Assembly (NCBI GenBank): GCA_028599115.1
Contig: JAQRMR010000058.1
Coordinates: forward strand, 1-32,693
Reading direction: 5' to 3'
DNA from: Methyloprofundus sp.
Lineage (GTDB): Bacteria > Pseudomonadota > Gammaproteobacteria > Methylococcales > Methylomonadaceae
Length of the DNA: 32,693 nt
The notes beneath the pieces were generated by a model. That model was not told where the DNA came from. It did not search any database and saw only the letters and a list, made by a program, of their open reading frames with translations. Shown here one piece after another: positions 26,173 to 32,693 of the stretch (its first letter is position 1; each line of letters begins with the position of its first letter). Both the position numbers and the translations under genes were made by a program.

Positions 26173-27009
26173 TTAAAGTGATTCCTGAGAAGTGCTGTAA
26201 GTATCAATTAAGGACTGATAGTGATTAACAGACTCAAGTTTACCTCTTTTTTCTGCGCCTTTTTGAAAAATGCGTGCTTTTTTTAGTAGCATTTTAGTCG
26301 CAAGATCCTTGTTTTTATGGCTTAATTGCCCCTGTTTAAGCAGCTTATCGAGAGCCTGTATTCTAAAGCGATCCATGCCCCAGTGTTGATGGGATAATTG
26401 ATCTTCATGGCCGCCATACTTATTAATTAAGGGCTGTTCCAGAAAGAGCACGGGGAAAGCGTTACTGATGCGTAACCAAAGGTCATAATCCTCACAAGCT
26501 GGTAAGCTTTCATCAAAAAGTCCAAGCTCATCAAAAATAGAGTGATGAATCATGATAGAGGAGGGTGACATGGCGCACAAAGGTAGGCATTGTTCAAAAA
26601 TCCAACCACCCGATTTTTTGTGCTTATTCATAGCGTTAACACGAGTGCCATTACGAATCCAAATTTCCTCGGTATGACAAATTTTTATTTCAGGTGACTG
26701 CTTTAAACTAGATACTTGCATGACTAGTTTATCTTTTAGCCAGGTGTCATCAGAATCTAGTAATGCAATCCAACTGCCTGTTGAGTGTTGAATGCCAAGA
26801 TTTCTAGCACTGCTGACGCCAGCATTATCTTGATGCAGATAAATCACTTGTGGAAATAAATTACGTAACATTTCAGCAGTATCATCAGTAGACCCATCAT
26901 CAACAACGATGACTTCATCAGGCAATAATGATTGCTCAAAAACTGACTGTAGCGCTCGTTTTAACAAGTGTGAGCGGTTATAGCTGGGAATGATCAGAGA
27001 AATTTTCAT
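26173..27009 (-). CDS. Family 2 glycosyltransferase
   Basis: This inverting glycosyltransferase uses a nucleotide sugar. I start it at the ATG at 27009 (278 residues, [13 protein letters not shown]), the usual beginning of the fold. A TTG at 27030 would add seven residues and has no better ribosome binding site; neither start has a clear one. The GT-A signature is complete: [10 protein letters not shown] (about 35-44), [12 protein letters not shown] (61-72) and the metal-binding LLDSDDTW (83-90). Acceptor and product cannot be read from the sequence; a surface glycan is the usual role. It stands alone with trmL and is not in a polysaccharide cluster. Confidence 0.85.
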   Translation of the reverse strand: MKISLIIPSYNRSHLLKRALQSVFEQSLLPDEVIVVDDGSTDDTAEMLRNLFPQVIYLHQDNAGVSSARNLGIQHSTGSWIALLDSDDTWLKDKLVMQVSSLKQSPEIKICHTEEIWIRNGTRVNAMNKHKKSGGWIFEQCLPLCAMSPSSIMIHHSIFDELGLFDESLPACEDYDLWLRISNAFPVLFLEQPLINKYGGHEDQLSHQHWGMDRFRIQALDKLLKQGQLSHKNKDLATKMLLKKARIFQKGAEKRGKLESVNHYQSLIDTYSTSQESL

Positions 27010-27200
27010 GGGCAGAGGTGGGTTAACCAAGAATTAAGACTTTATTATAATTAATGCATTGCTTTTATGGCTAAGAAAATAGAGTTTTTTTGAGAAATTA
27101 GAAGGATTTAGTCTGGGTAAAACTGTCATTCTAGGAAGATAGTATTTATTTTTGCTAATACTCTGTAAATCCCATAGAATCAGGAGGAGCATTAGGCTTG

Positions 27201-27245
27201 ATGAGAAAGGTTTATTTTATAATAATGAGGAGAAAGAATGAGTAA
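27201..27245 (+). other. Possible 14-codon leader frame overlapping the next gene's start
   Basis: An ATG at 27201 opens a 14-codon frame (MRKVYFIIMRRKNE) that ends at TAA 27243-27245, inside the first codons of the gene at 27238. TAGG stands close before it. It may be chance; if translated it would couple to the next start. Confidence 0.2.
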
Positions 27246-27615
27246 TATACAAAAATTAATGATAGCTGTTGTTGGGGTTTTTATTACTGGCTTTTTATTG
27301 GTTGGCTCTAATAAAGAAGAGTCAAATGAGTTCAAAGCGAATGCTGCAATGGTTCGAGCAGTCGCGGCTATGCAAACAATGGCTAACCAGAAGTGTCCGG
27401 CTGCCGTAAAAAAAGCAACTGGCGATGTGGTTTATTTTGCGACAGATACAGATACGGATAAAGAAACTTATGTTTCATTAACTTGGGATGCATCGAAGAC
27501 TCAAGATAAATATAGTTTCAAAAAAGCAAAATGTACTTTACACCTAACATTGGGTGGTATTTCTAAGTTAGTGATTGATGGAAAAACAGTGATTGAAAAA
27601 GAAGTGAAGTACTAA
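27238..27615 (+). CDS. Unknown small membrane-anchored or secreted protein, 125 aa
   Basis: I do not recognise this protein. It has a Lys-bearing start, a hydrophobic helix (about 7-23) ending in LLVGS, an Ala/Met-rich helix (about 34-50), and a mainly beta-type domain with cysteines C53 and C99 that could form a disulfide in the periplasm. A TDTDTDKE acidic stretch lies at about 69-76. A GAGGAG ribosome binding site lies before the ATG and a perfect 15-bp terminator-like hairpin follows the stop. The clean start and end signals support a real single-gene unit. Confidence 0.7.
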   Translation: MSNIQKLMIAVVGVFITGFLLVGSNKEESNEFKANAAMVRAVAAMQTMANQKCPAAVKKATGDVVYFATDTDTDKETYVSLTWDASKTQDKYSFKKAKCTLHLTLGGISKLVIDGKTVIEKEVKY

Positions 27616-27628
27616 TAAGTGCTACTTT

Positions 27629-27662
27629 AAAGCAGGTGAAGAATTTATTCTTCACCTGCTTT
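27629..27662 (+). terminator. Perfect 15-bp hairpin after the unknown gene
   Basis: AAAGCAGGTGAAGAA (27629-27643) is exactly complementary to 27648-27662 around a TTTA loop. A short T-rich tail (TTTAGTTTG) includes the end of the stem. It lies 13 bp after the stop. Confidence 0.8.
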
Positions 27663-27738
27663 AGTTTGTTAAAAAGAAAAGATTAAGTGATAGAGTCTGT
27701 ATTACCGAAAATTATGGCCAGAAAATAACAGGTGTTAA

Positions 27739-27891
27739 GCAAAGACGCTAAAAAAGGGTGGAGTCTGTTATTATGAACTCACTAGCAAGGTATTAGAGAA
27801 TCAGCGAAATGAAAAATTGCTAGCTGAAGCACTGCTGCCAAAGCTATTTAGGCCTTGGAGTTCAAGTGGAAATAAGAAAGAAATGAGCTGA
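27739..27891 (+). pseudogene. Possible gene remnant (50 codons, no start)
   Basis: Between TAA 27736-27738 and TGA 27889-27891 runs a 50-codon frame without ATG. Its translation is protein-like: a Leu/Glu/Lys-rich helical stretch (YELTSKVLENQRNEKLLAEA) then a Pro/Trp/Ser segment. I cannot assign it to a family. It may be the 3' end of a decayed gene, or chance. Confidence 0.25.
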
Positions 27892-27937
27892 GTTATAAGA
27901 AAGGCTTAAATTGTACATAACGAAAAAAGGTTTATTT

Positions 27938-28264
27938 ATGGCGACACAAACAGAAACAGGCACGATTGCAGCCTGGAAAGATGACCGTGGTTTTGGATTT
28001 ATTAGAACAGAAAGCAATAATAAAGAAAATGATGTATTTATCCATATTTCATCATTAAACAATATGAGTCGTCGCCCACGTATTGGCGATGTTATTCATT
28101 ACGATATAACAGAAGAGAACGGCAAAACAAAAGCGGTTAATGCTATTATTGAAGGGGTAGAACCATTTAGCGATGGCGGCGGTGGCTTTGGTATTTTAAC
28201 GCTGCTTGCTGTAGCGGTTGTATCTAGTGCTGCAACAGTACTGGTTATGAATAACCTTTCATAA
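27938..28264 (+). CDS. Cold-shock domain protein with C-terminal membrane helix
   Basis: Residues about 6-72 form a CSD/OB-fold nucleic-acid-binding domain with RNP1 DRGFGFIR and RNP2 DVFIHIS, as in CspA proteins. A Gly-rich linker (DGGGGFG) then leads to one hydrophobic helix (about 86-104) ending in MNNLS. This is a 108-residue membrane-tethered version. Longer relatives carry CSD plus a multi-helix DUF1294 domain; here only one helix is present, so it may be a short form or a truncated one. I use the ATG at 27938, with AAAAAAGG seven bases upstream; a TTG at 27911 is less likely. A terminator follows 12 bp after the stop. Confidence 0.88.
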   Translation: MATQTETGTIAAWKDDRGFGFIRTESNNKENDVFIHISSLNNMSRRPRIGDVIHYDITEENGKTKAVNAIIEGVEPFSDGGGGFGILTLLAVAVVSSAATVLVMNNLS

Positions 28265-28275
28265 AGCTATTTTTG

Positions 28276-28305
28276 TAAGGCGAGTGCAATACTCGCCTTA
28301 TTTTG
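28276..28305 (+). terminator. Terminator of the cold-shock gene
   Basis: TAAGGCGAGT (28276-28285) pairs perfectly with ACTCGCCTTA (28291-28300) around GCAAT, followed by TTTTG. It ends only about 10 bp before the start of the DUF3530 gene. Confidence 0.8.
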
Positions 28306-28313
28306 TTGTATTC

Positions 28314-29120
28314 ATGATTATAAAACTCTTCTTTTTCACACTTGCTAGTCTTTTTTATACATTAAGTTTCGGCTCTGATTTAGCTCGAGAGCAAGAAAAT
28401 GTAGATGAAATCAATGCGCTCCCCCAATATGGTAAATTAACGTGGTTGGGTGAAGGCTCGCAGCGTTTTGCTAGCCTTTATGCCGAAACGGAATCCAGTA
28501 CCAACTTAGGTATCGTTATTTTATTGCATGATATAGGCAGTCACCCAGATAAAGACCCGCTTATTTATGAGTTAAGAAGAAAGTTTCCAGAACGAAATTG
28601 GGGGACTTTAGCTTTGCAATTACCTTTGCGAGAGAGTGGGGCGACAGATGCTGATTATTATGAGTTATTGCCAGAAGCAACACAGCGCATCGTGACTGCA
28701 GTTCAGCACGTTGCTAAAACGAATACACAAATTGTTATTGTTGGCCATCAGCTTGGAGCTTTAATGGGCTTACACGCAGCTGGTACTGAAATTATGCCAG
28801 AGCTAAAAGCGATTATTACGATAGGGCTGAATGTGCCCAAAAATGAAAGTATTTATGCGCAAACAGAAGATTTAATTGCAAGAATTCAAATCCCCTTTTT
28901 AGACCTATATAGTGCATTAGGGTCGACAGAGGTTATTGCAACGGCAAGAAAACGTAGAATGGCCGCACGTAAAAACTTAAACTATCGACAAGACAAATTA
29001 AACTACTCCAACTCGCCTTATTGGGGTGATCATGCCTTAGTGATGAAACGTAGCTATAGCTGGTTGACGCGAGTTTCGAAAGATTTTCCGGTTTTAGTAA
29101 AGGAAAAACAAGATAATTAA
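28314..29120 (+). CDS. DUF3530 family secreted alpha/beta-hydrolase-like protein
   Basis: This 268-residue protein starts at the ATG at 28314, with a signal peptide (hydrophobic about 2-19). An in-frame GTG at 28284 lies inside the preceding terminator, so it is rejected. The fold looks like an alpha/beta hydrolase: GIVILLHDIGSHPD (66-79) is an oxyanion-loop-like segment, and IVIVGHQLGALMG (140-152) matches the nucleophile elbow. Q146 stands where a catalytic serine would be, so hydrolase activity is doubtful. It matches DUF3530 proteins by general layout; their function is unknown to me. No ribosome binding site is visible before the ATG. Its stop overlaps the stop of the convergent RND pump gene by three bases. 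Confidence 0.75.
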   Translation: MIIKLFFFTLASLFYTLSFGSDLAREQENVDEINALPQYGKLTWLGEGSQRFASLYAETESSTNLGIVILLHDIGSHPDKDPLIYELRRKFPERNWGTLALQLPLRESGATDADYYELLPEATQRIVTAVQHVAKTNTQIVIVGHQLGALMGLHAAGTEIMPELKAIITIGLNVPKNESIYAQTEDLIARIQIPFLDLYSALGSTEVIATARKRRMAARKNLNYRQDKLNYSNSPYWGDHALVMKRSYSWLTRVSKDFPVLVKEKQDN

Positions 29121-32100
29121 GTTTTATAATATTTTTTAGCTGTTCGATGAAAATAAGCTTTAATATCCTGATCTATTGCATATAAACAAGGAATTAATAT
29201 CAATGAAACTAAGGTGCCAAATACGACACCCCAAGCCATAGCCATTACCATAGGCGTTAAGAAAGGATTAGAGCCAGCAATGCCATAAGCAGTAGGAAAT
29301 AAACCAGCAGCTGTCGTTAATGACGTAATCACGATAGGCCGTAAACGTTGTGCTGCTCCTTGAGCAATAGTTACGACTGATATATTGCCTGAATTTAATT
29401 TATTTAAATTGTGGATCATCACTAAGGAATCATTCACCAGAACCCCAATTAACCCCAAAATACCAATTAAGGCAATAATACTAAGGGGTAAACCTTGTAT
29501 GGCAAAGCCAATAATAACGCCAGTTAAGCTAAAAGGAATAGCGATAAGAATTAAAAGCGGCTGAGTTAGGGAGTTAAATAAAACAACAAGAATAAAGAAG
29601 ACACTCATTAGGCAAAAAACAAATGCAATTTGCATATCACCCATAGAATCTTGTTGCTGCTCCAGCTCACCACCGTACCAAAGGCGTAATTTAGGGTGTT
29701 TTTGCAGTAGTCCTGATTCGCTTACATAGTCAGCAATAGCATCATTAATCTCTTGTACAGAAATGAGATCTCGATCAATTTCTGCATACAACGTCATACT
29801 ACGCTGGCCAAAATAATGTTTAATATTGGCTTCACCGGGGCGTACTTCTAACTCAGCAATGGTTTTTAAATAAATGCTATCACCCGTGGGTGTCATGATA
29901 ATAAGGTTTTCTAAGGTAGCTAATTTATTTTGTGATTCTCCGGTATATTTCAGGCGATATTTAATGCGCTCATCGAGTGTTTGTAATTCATCTATAATTT
30001 GTCCATCAAATGCTATTCTGACCGCTTGCGTAACATCTAAAACACTAATGTTCCTAGCTGCCATTAAAGTGTAATCAAGCTTTAGCTGAACAATATCTTT
30101 CCCGGTTTTATAGCTAGTCCAAACATCAGTTACTGCTGTTTGTTGCTGTAAAAATTGGCTGATTTTTTCTGCGACTTCATAGCGCCCTTCAGTATTACCA
30201 ATAATTTCCAGTTCAACAGGTTTTCCTGCTACCGGCGTATCTTTTAGTGGCTCAAAGATAATGCGTGCAAAGCCTTTTAGTTGAGCTGCTTCTTTGCGTA
30301 AATCAGCCATTAACAGGTTAGAATCAATAGTACGCTGTCCTTGAGGTAGCATATAAATACTAATGAGCGCCCAAGCAGGATTTCGGCCTTCGGTCACACC
30401 ATAAATATCGGTATCATGATGGCCAATACGAGTCACGATATTTAATAGCTCTTGTTCAGGTAGTTGTTGACGAATCATTGCTTCCACTTCAGCTGATTTT
30501 TTGATGGTTTTAGCAAATGAAGTGCCTTGGGGCAGCTCTATTTTGACATTAACAGTATCAATATCGACATCAGGGTAAAGGTTAAATTGCATCACGGAGA
30601 CGCCATAAGTAACAATAAGTGCGAAACTTAAAATAAACAAAGTAATGGTTTTGTAACGCTTTTGCAAAGCTCTTAAAATAAATTGATGATATTTCTGATG
30701 GAATTTTGTAAACCAAGGTTTTTCAGCTAATTTTTTAACAGGATAGCCATGTGCTAAATGCGCGGGTAGCATGAAATAACACTCAAATAGAGAAGCACCC
30801 AATACTAAAGCGATCATAACGGGTAAAGTCCAAAGAAACTCACCTTCTAAGCCACCTAAAAAAGCGACCGGTGCAAAAGCTAAAATAGTGCTTAAAGAGC
30901 TAACTAAAACAGGAGCAGTAATAGCCGTGGTGCCTTTAGTGCTAGCAGCCTGTAAATCATCACCTTGTTCTCGCCGGCTTTGAATACTTTCCGATGTTAC
31001 GACGGCATCATCAACTAACATGCCGAGTACTAAAATTAAGGCCATGAGTGAAAGAGAATCAATCGCTAGCCCCATTGTGGGCATTAAAGCAAAGCAGATC
31101 ATCACCGTTGTCGGCATGCCTAATGTAACCCAAAGTGATAAGCGCCAATGTAGAAATAACCATAAAACTAAAAAAACCAGAACGATACCAAGTAAAGCAT
31201 TACTGCCAAGAGCATCGATCATGTCATAGGTGAAACGAGAAATATCATTGACTAAAATAAGCTCAACCCCGGGCGGAAGATTAGCCCGGGCTTTGGTAAT
31301 AAAATCACGCAGAGCTTGAGTGGTTTGTAAACCATCGGAATGTTCTTTTTTTAACGCAGTAAGAGCAATACTGAGATTGCCATCGGTGCGGGATTGAATT
31401 TGCCAGTCTTGATAATCTAAAACAACTTCGGCAATATCACGAATTCGCACAGTATTACCTGCTTGACCGCTGCGAATAATAACTTCTTCTATTTCTTTAG
31501 GCGTTGCAAATTGCCCAATGGTTAAGACTTTTTTTTCTGCGACAAAAGATTCTAATGAGCCGCCGGAGTCACGTACATTACGACGTTGAATCGCATGAAT
31601 AATTTCTGCATAAGAAATGCCTAAATGCTGCATTTGCAATTGATTAAGCTGAATATGCACTTCTCGTGGCCGATAACCAATTTTTTCTATACCTGCAACA
31701 CCCTTTATCTCACGTAGGCCATCGCTTAGTTGGCGTGCAGTTTGGCGTAAAAGAGATTCAGGGACTGCACCTACAATATGCACTTCCATAATAGGAAATT
31801 TGAGGCTGGATAGTTCTTCTAATAAAGGTTTATCTTGTAAATCAACAGGCAGACGGGTGCTGGCGCGATCCACTGCTTTTTGTAGCTCATTGATAGTTTT
31901 TTGCAGGTCTTCTTGCTCAGGGTCAAGGCGTACACTGATAACAGAGATACCATCCATACTATTAGAGTTAAGCTTTTTAATACCATCAATTTTAAGAATT
32001 TCTTCTTCTAAAGGTAAGGTAATGCCTAACTCGATTTCTTCAGGGCCAGCACCGGGGTGAAAGGTAGATATTTTGACAATGCCCATTTCTATTTTAGGCA

Positions 32101-32212
32101 TCACCTCATATTTCATATTATTAAGCGCTAAGGCCCCAGTAAAAAAGGCAAACACCATTAATAGATTAACGAGTACTGGACGTTGTACAAAAAAGTAAAT
32201 AAGAGCGCGCAT
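29117..32212 (-). CDS. RND efflux pump inner-membrane subunit (AcrB/HAE1 type)
   Basis: This proton-driven exporter subunit would work as a trimer with an adaptor and an outer-membrane channel. The 1031 residues give the typical 12-helix plan: a first helix at about 11-30; a large periplasmic porter domain; helices 2-6 around 337-490 with the proton-relay D401-D402 in LGMLVDDAVVTSES; a second periplasmic domain; and a final helix block at about 855-1020 with LNDSLV-like LIGVLVNDSLVMIHN. Motifs fit the multidrug type more than the heavy-metal CusA type. The substrate cannot be told. Its ATG shares one base with the stop of the upstream adaptor gene (TAATG on the minus strand), so the two are coupled. 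Confidence 0.92.
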   Translation of the reverse strand: MRALIYFFVQRPVLVNLLMVFAFFTGALALNNMKYEVMPKIEMGIVKISTFHPGAGPEEIELGITLPLEEEILKIDGIKKLNSNSMDGISVISVRLDPEQEDLQKTINELQKAVDRASTRLPVDLQDKPLLEELSSLKFPIMEVHIVGAVPESLLRQTARQLSDGLREIKGVAGIEKIGYRPREVHIQLNQLQMQHLGISYAEIIHAIQRRNVRDSGGSLESFVAEKKVLTIGQFATPKEIEEVIIRSGQAGNTVRIRDIAEVVLDYQDWQIQSRTDGNLSIALTALKKEHSDGLQTTQALRDFITKARANLPPGVELILVNDISRFTYDMIDALGSNALLGIVLVFLVLWLFLHWRLSLWVTLGMPTTVMICFALMPTMGLAIDSLSLMALILVLGMLVDDAVVTSESIQSRREQGDDLQAASTKGTTAITAPVLVSSLSTILAFAPVAFLGGLEGEFLWTLPVMIALVLGASLFECYFMLPAHLAHGYPVKKLAEKPWFTKFHQKYHQFILRALQKRYKTITLFILSFALIVTYGVSVMQFNLYPDVDIDTVNVKIELPQGTSFAKTIKKSAEVEAMIRQQLPEQELLNIVTRIGHHDTDIYGVTEGRNPAWALISIYMLPQGQRTIDSNLLMADLRKEAAQLKGFARIIFEPLKDTPVAGKPVELEIIGNTEGRYEVAEKISQFLQQQTAVTDVWTSYKTGKDIVQLKLDYTLMAARNISVLDVTQAVRIAFDGQIIDELQTLDERIKYRLKYTGESQNKLATLENLIIMTPTGDSIYLKTIAELEVRPGEANIKHYFGQRSMTLYAEIDRDLISVQEINDAIADYVSESGLLQKHPKLRLWYGGELEQQQDSMGDMQIAFVFCLMSVFFILVVLFNSLTQPLLILIAIPFSLTGVIIGFAIQGLPLSIIALIGILGLIGVLVNDSLVMIHNLNKLNSGNISVVTIAQGAAQRLRPIVITSLTTAAGLFPTAYGIAGSNPFLTPMVMAMAWGVVFGTLVSLILIPCLYAIDQDIKAYFHRTAKKYYKT

Positions 32213-32688
32213 TAATCTACTCCTAGTTGTACTGGACTACCTTCCTGTATGTTTTCTAAACCCTCAACAATAAGTTGGTCACCTGCTTTTAGTCCACCTA
32301 GTACAGGAACCCATGCAGACATGCTGGCGCGTAATAACGGCTGTACTTGCTTGGCTTTATTGTCGATGAATAAATAGACCACCTTTTTTCGTTGCCTATC
32401 CACAATGGCGGTATCAGGAATTAGCAGGCTATCCGTTAAGCTTAAACCTGATAATTCTACATGAGCAGTCATACCGGGTCTCAGTAGTCCATTACGATTA
32501 CTTAAGCTGAGATAAATAGGAAAATTGCCTGTATGTTTATCTGCTTTAACACCAATAGATTCAATTAATGCACTGTGCTGTTTTCCTCTTAATGCAGGAA
32601 AAGAAACGCTTGCTGTATCGCCTTGTAATAAATAATTAACATCTTTTTCACTGATAAATATTTTTACTCTTGAGCCTCTTGCAAAACT
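32212..32688 (-). CDS. RND efflux adaptor (membrane fusion protein), 3' part, interrupted upstream
   Basis: The frame encodes the C-terminal half of a periplasmic adaptor. Segments in order: GSRVKIFISEKDVNYLLQGD (beta-barrel), RPGMTAHVEL and LLIPDTAIV (barrel end), VYLFIDNKAK and WVPVLGGLKAGDQLIVEGLENIQEGSPVQL (membrane-proximal domain). These are standard AcrA/MexH-type features. The lipoyl, hairpin and signal regions are not in the window. The frame is closed by an in-frame TAG at 32689-32691, only two bases from the window end. Either the gene is broken, or a one-base error lies in the A4 run at 32683-32686; removing one A would let the frame continue as LEFARGSRV. An internal ATG at 32472 would give a non-functional 86-residue piece. 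Confidence 0.75.
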   Translation of the reverse strand, partial: SFARGSRVKIFISEKDVNYLLQGDTASVSFPALRGKQHSALIESIGVKADKHTGNFPIYLSLSNRNGLLRPGMTAHVELSGLSLTDSLLIPDTAIVDRQRKKVVYLFIDNKAKQVQPLLRASMSAWVPVLGGLKAGDQLIVEGLENIQEGSPVQLGVD

Positions 32689-32693
32689 CTAAG

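Larger units (their letters stand above)
27616..27937. other. Intergenic region before the cold-shock gene
   Basis: This 322-bp stretch holds the hairpin at 27629-27662 and a 50-codon open frame without a usable start (27739-27891) that may be a gene remnant. The last 46 bp before the cold-shock gene contain its ribosome binding site. I could not identify a convincing promoter. Confidence 0.5.

Overview
The window is chromosomal DNA of a low-GC (by eye about 40%) gammaproteobacterial (type I) methanotroph, order Methylococcales. The particulate methane monooxygenase operon pmoCAB decides this. The flanking order mrcA / pilMNO(P)Q-aroK-aroB-SPOR gene-hemE is a common gammaproteobacterial arrangement. 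The low GC suggests a marine or symbiotic lineage such as the Methyloprofundus / Bathymodiolus-symbiont group, but the genus cannot be fixed from the sequence alone. No tRNA, rRNA, CRISPR array, prophage or insertion sequence was seen. The window is mostly housekeeping and core methanotroph DNA.

Layout. (1) 1-2378: the 3'-truncated exonuclease III gene (minus), then rpmE and gltA (plus). (2) 2379-2745: a terminator and a 70-bp palindromic intergenic repeat. (3) 2746-14757: mrcA (PBP1A, minus) diverges from a type IV pilus operon. That operon runs into aroK, aroB, an AAA-ATPase/SPOR gene and hemE. PilO and PilP form one polypeptide, and the SPOR gene carries a perfect 17-bp inverted repeat. 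(4) 14770-16211: a DUF411 putative copper protein and glucokinase, tightly coupled. (5) 16233-20064: a small unknown membrane-anchored protein (minus), then pmoCAB with a repeated promoter region, strong ribosome binding sites, a very stable pmoC-pmoA hairpin and a clear terminator. (6) 20293-25632: secA and glycogen phosphorylase. (7) 25688-27009 (minus): a GT2 glycosyltransferase and trmL. (8) 27238-29120: a small unknown secreted or anchored protein, a cold-shock-domain protein with a C-terminal membrane helix and a DUF3530 protein. (9) 29117-32688 (minus): an RND pump and the 3' part of its adaptor. The adaptor frame meets a stop codon at the window edge.

How the genes fit together. PmoCAB oxidises methane to methanol in the membrane with copper, and the nearby DUF411 protein is a candidate periplasmic copper binder. 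Glycogen phosphorylase and glucokinase would return stored glucan and free glucose to sugar phosphates, and citrate synthase feeds the TCA cycle. The pilus genes build the inner-membrane alignment complex and outer-membrane secretin. PBP1A and the SPOR protein work on peptidoglycan.

No wholly new multi-gene system is evident. The best leads are the PilO-PilP fusion, the perfect inverted repeat inside the SPOR gene, the repeated pmo promoter module with the pmoC-pmoA hairpin, the membrane-tethered cold-shock protein, terminators placed directly against aroK and the DUF3530 gene, and the apparently broken RND adaptor.
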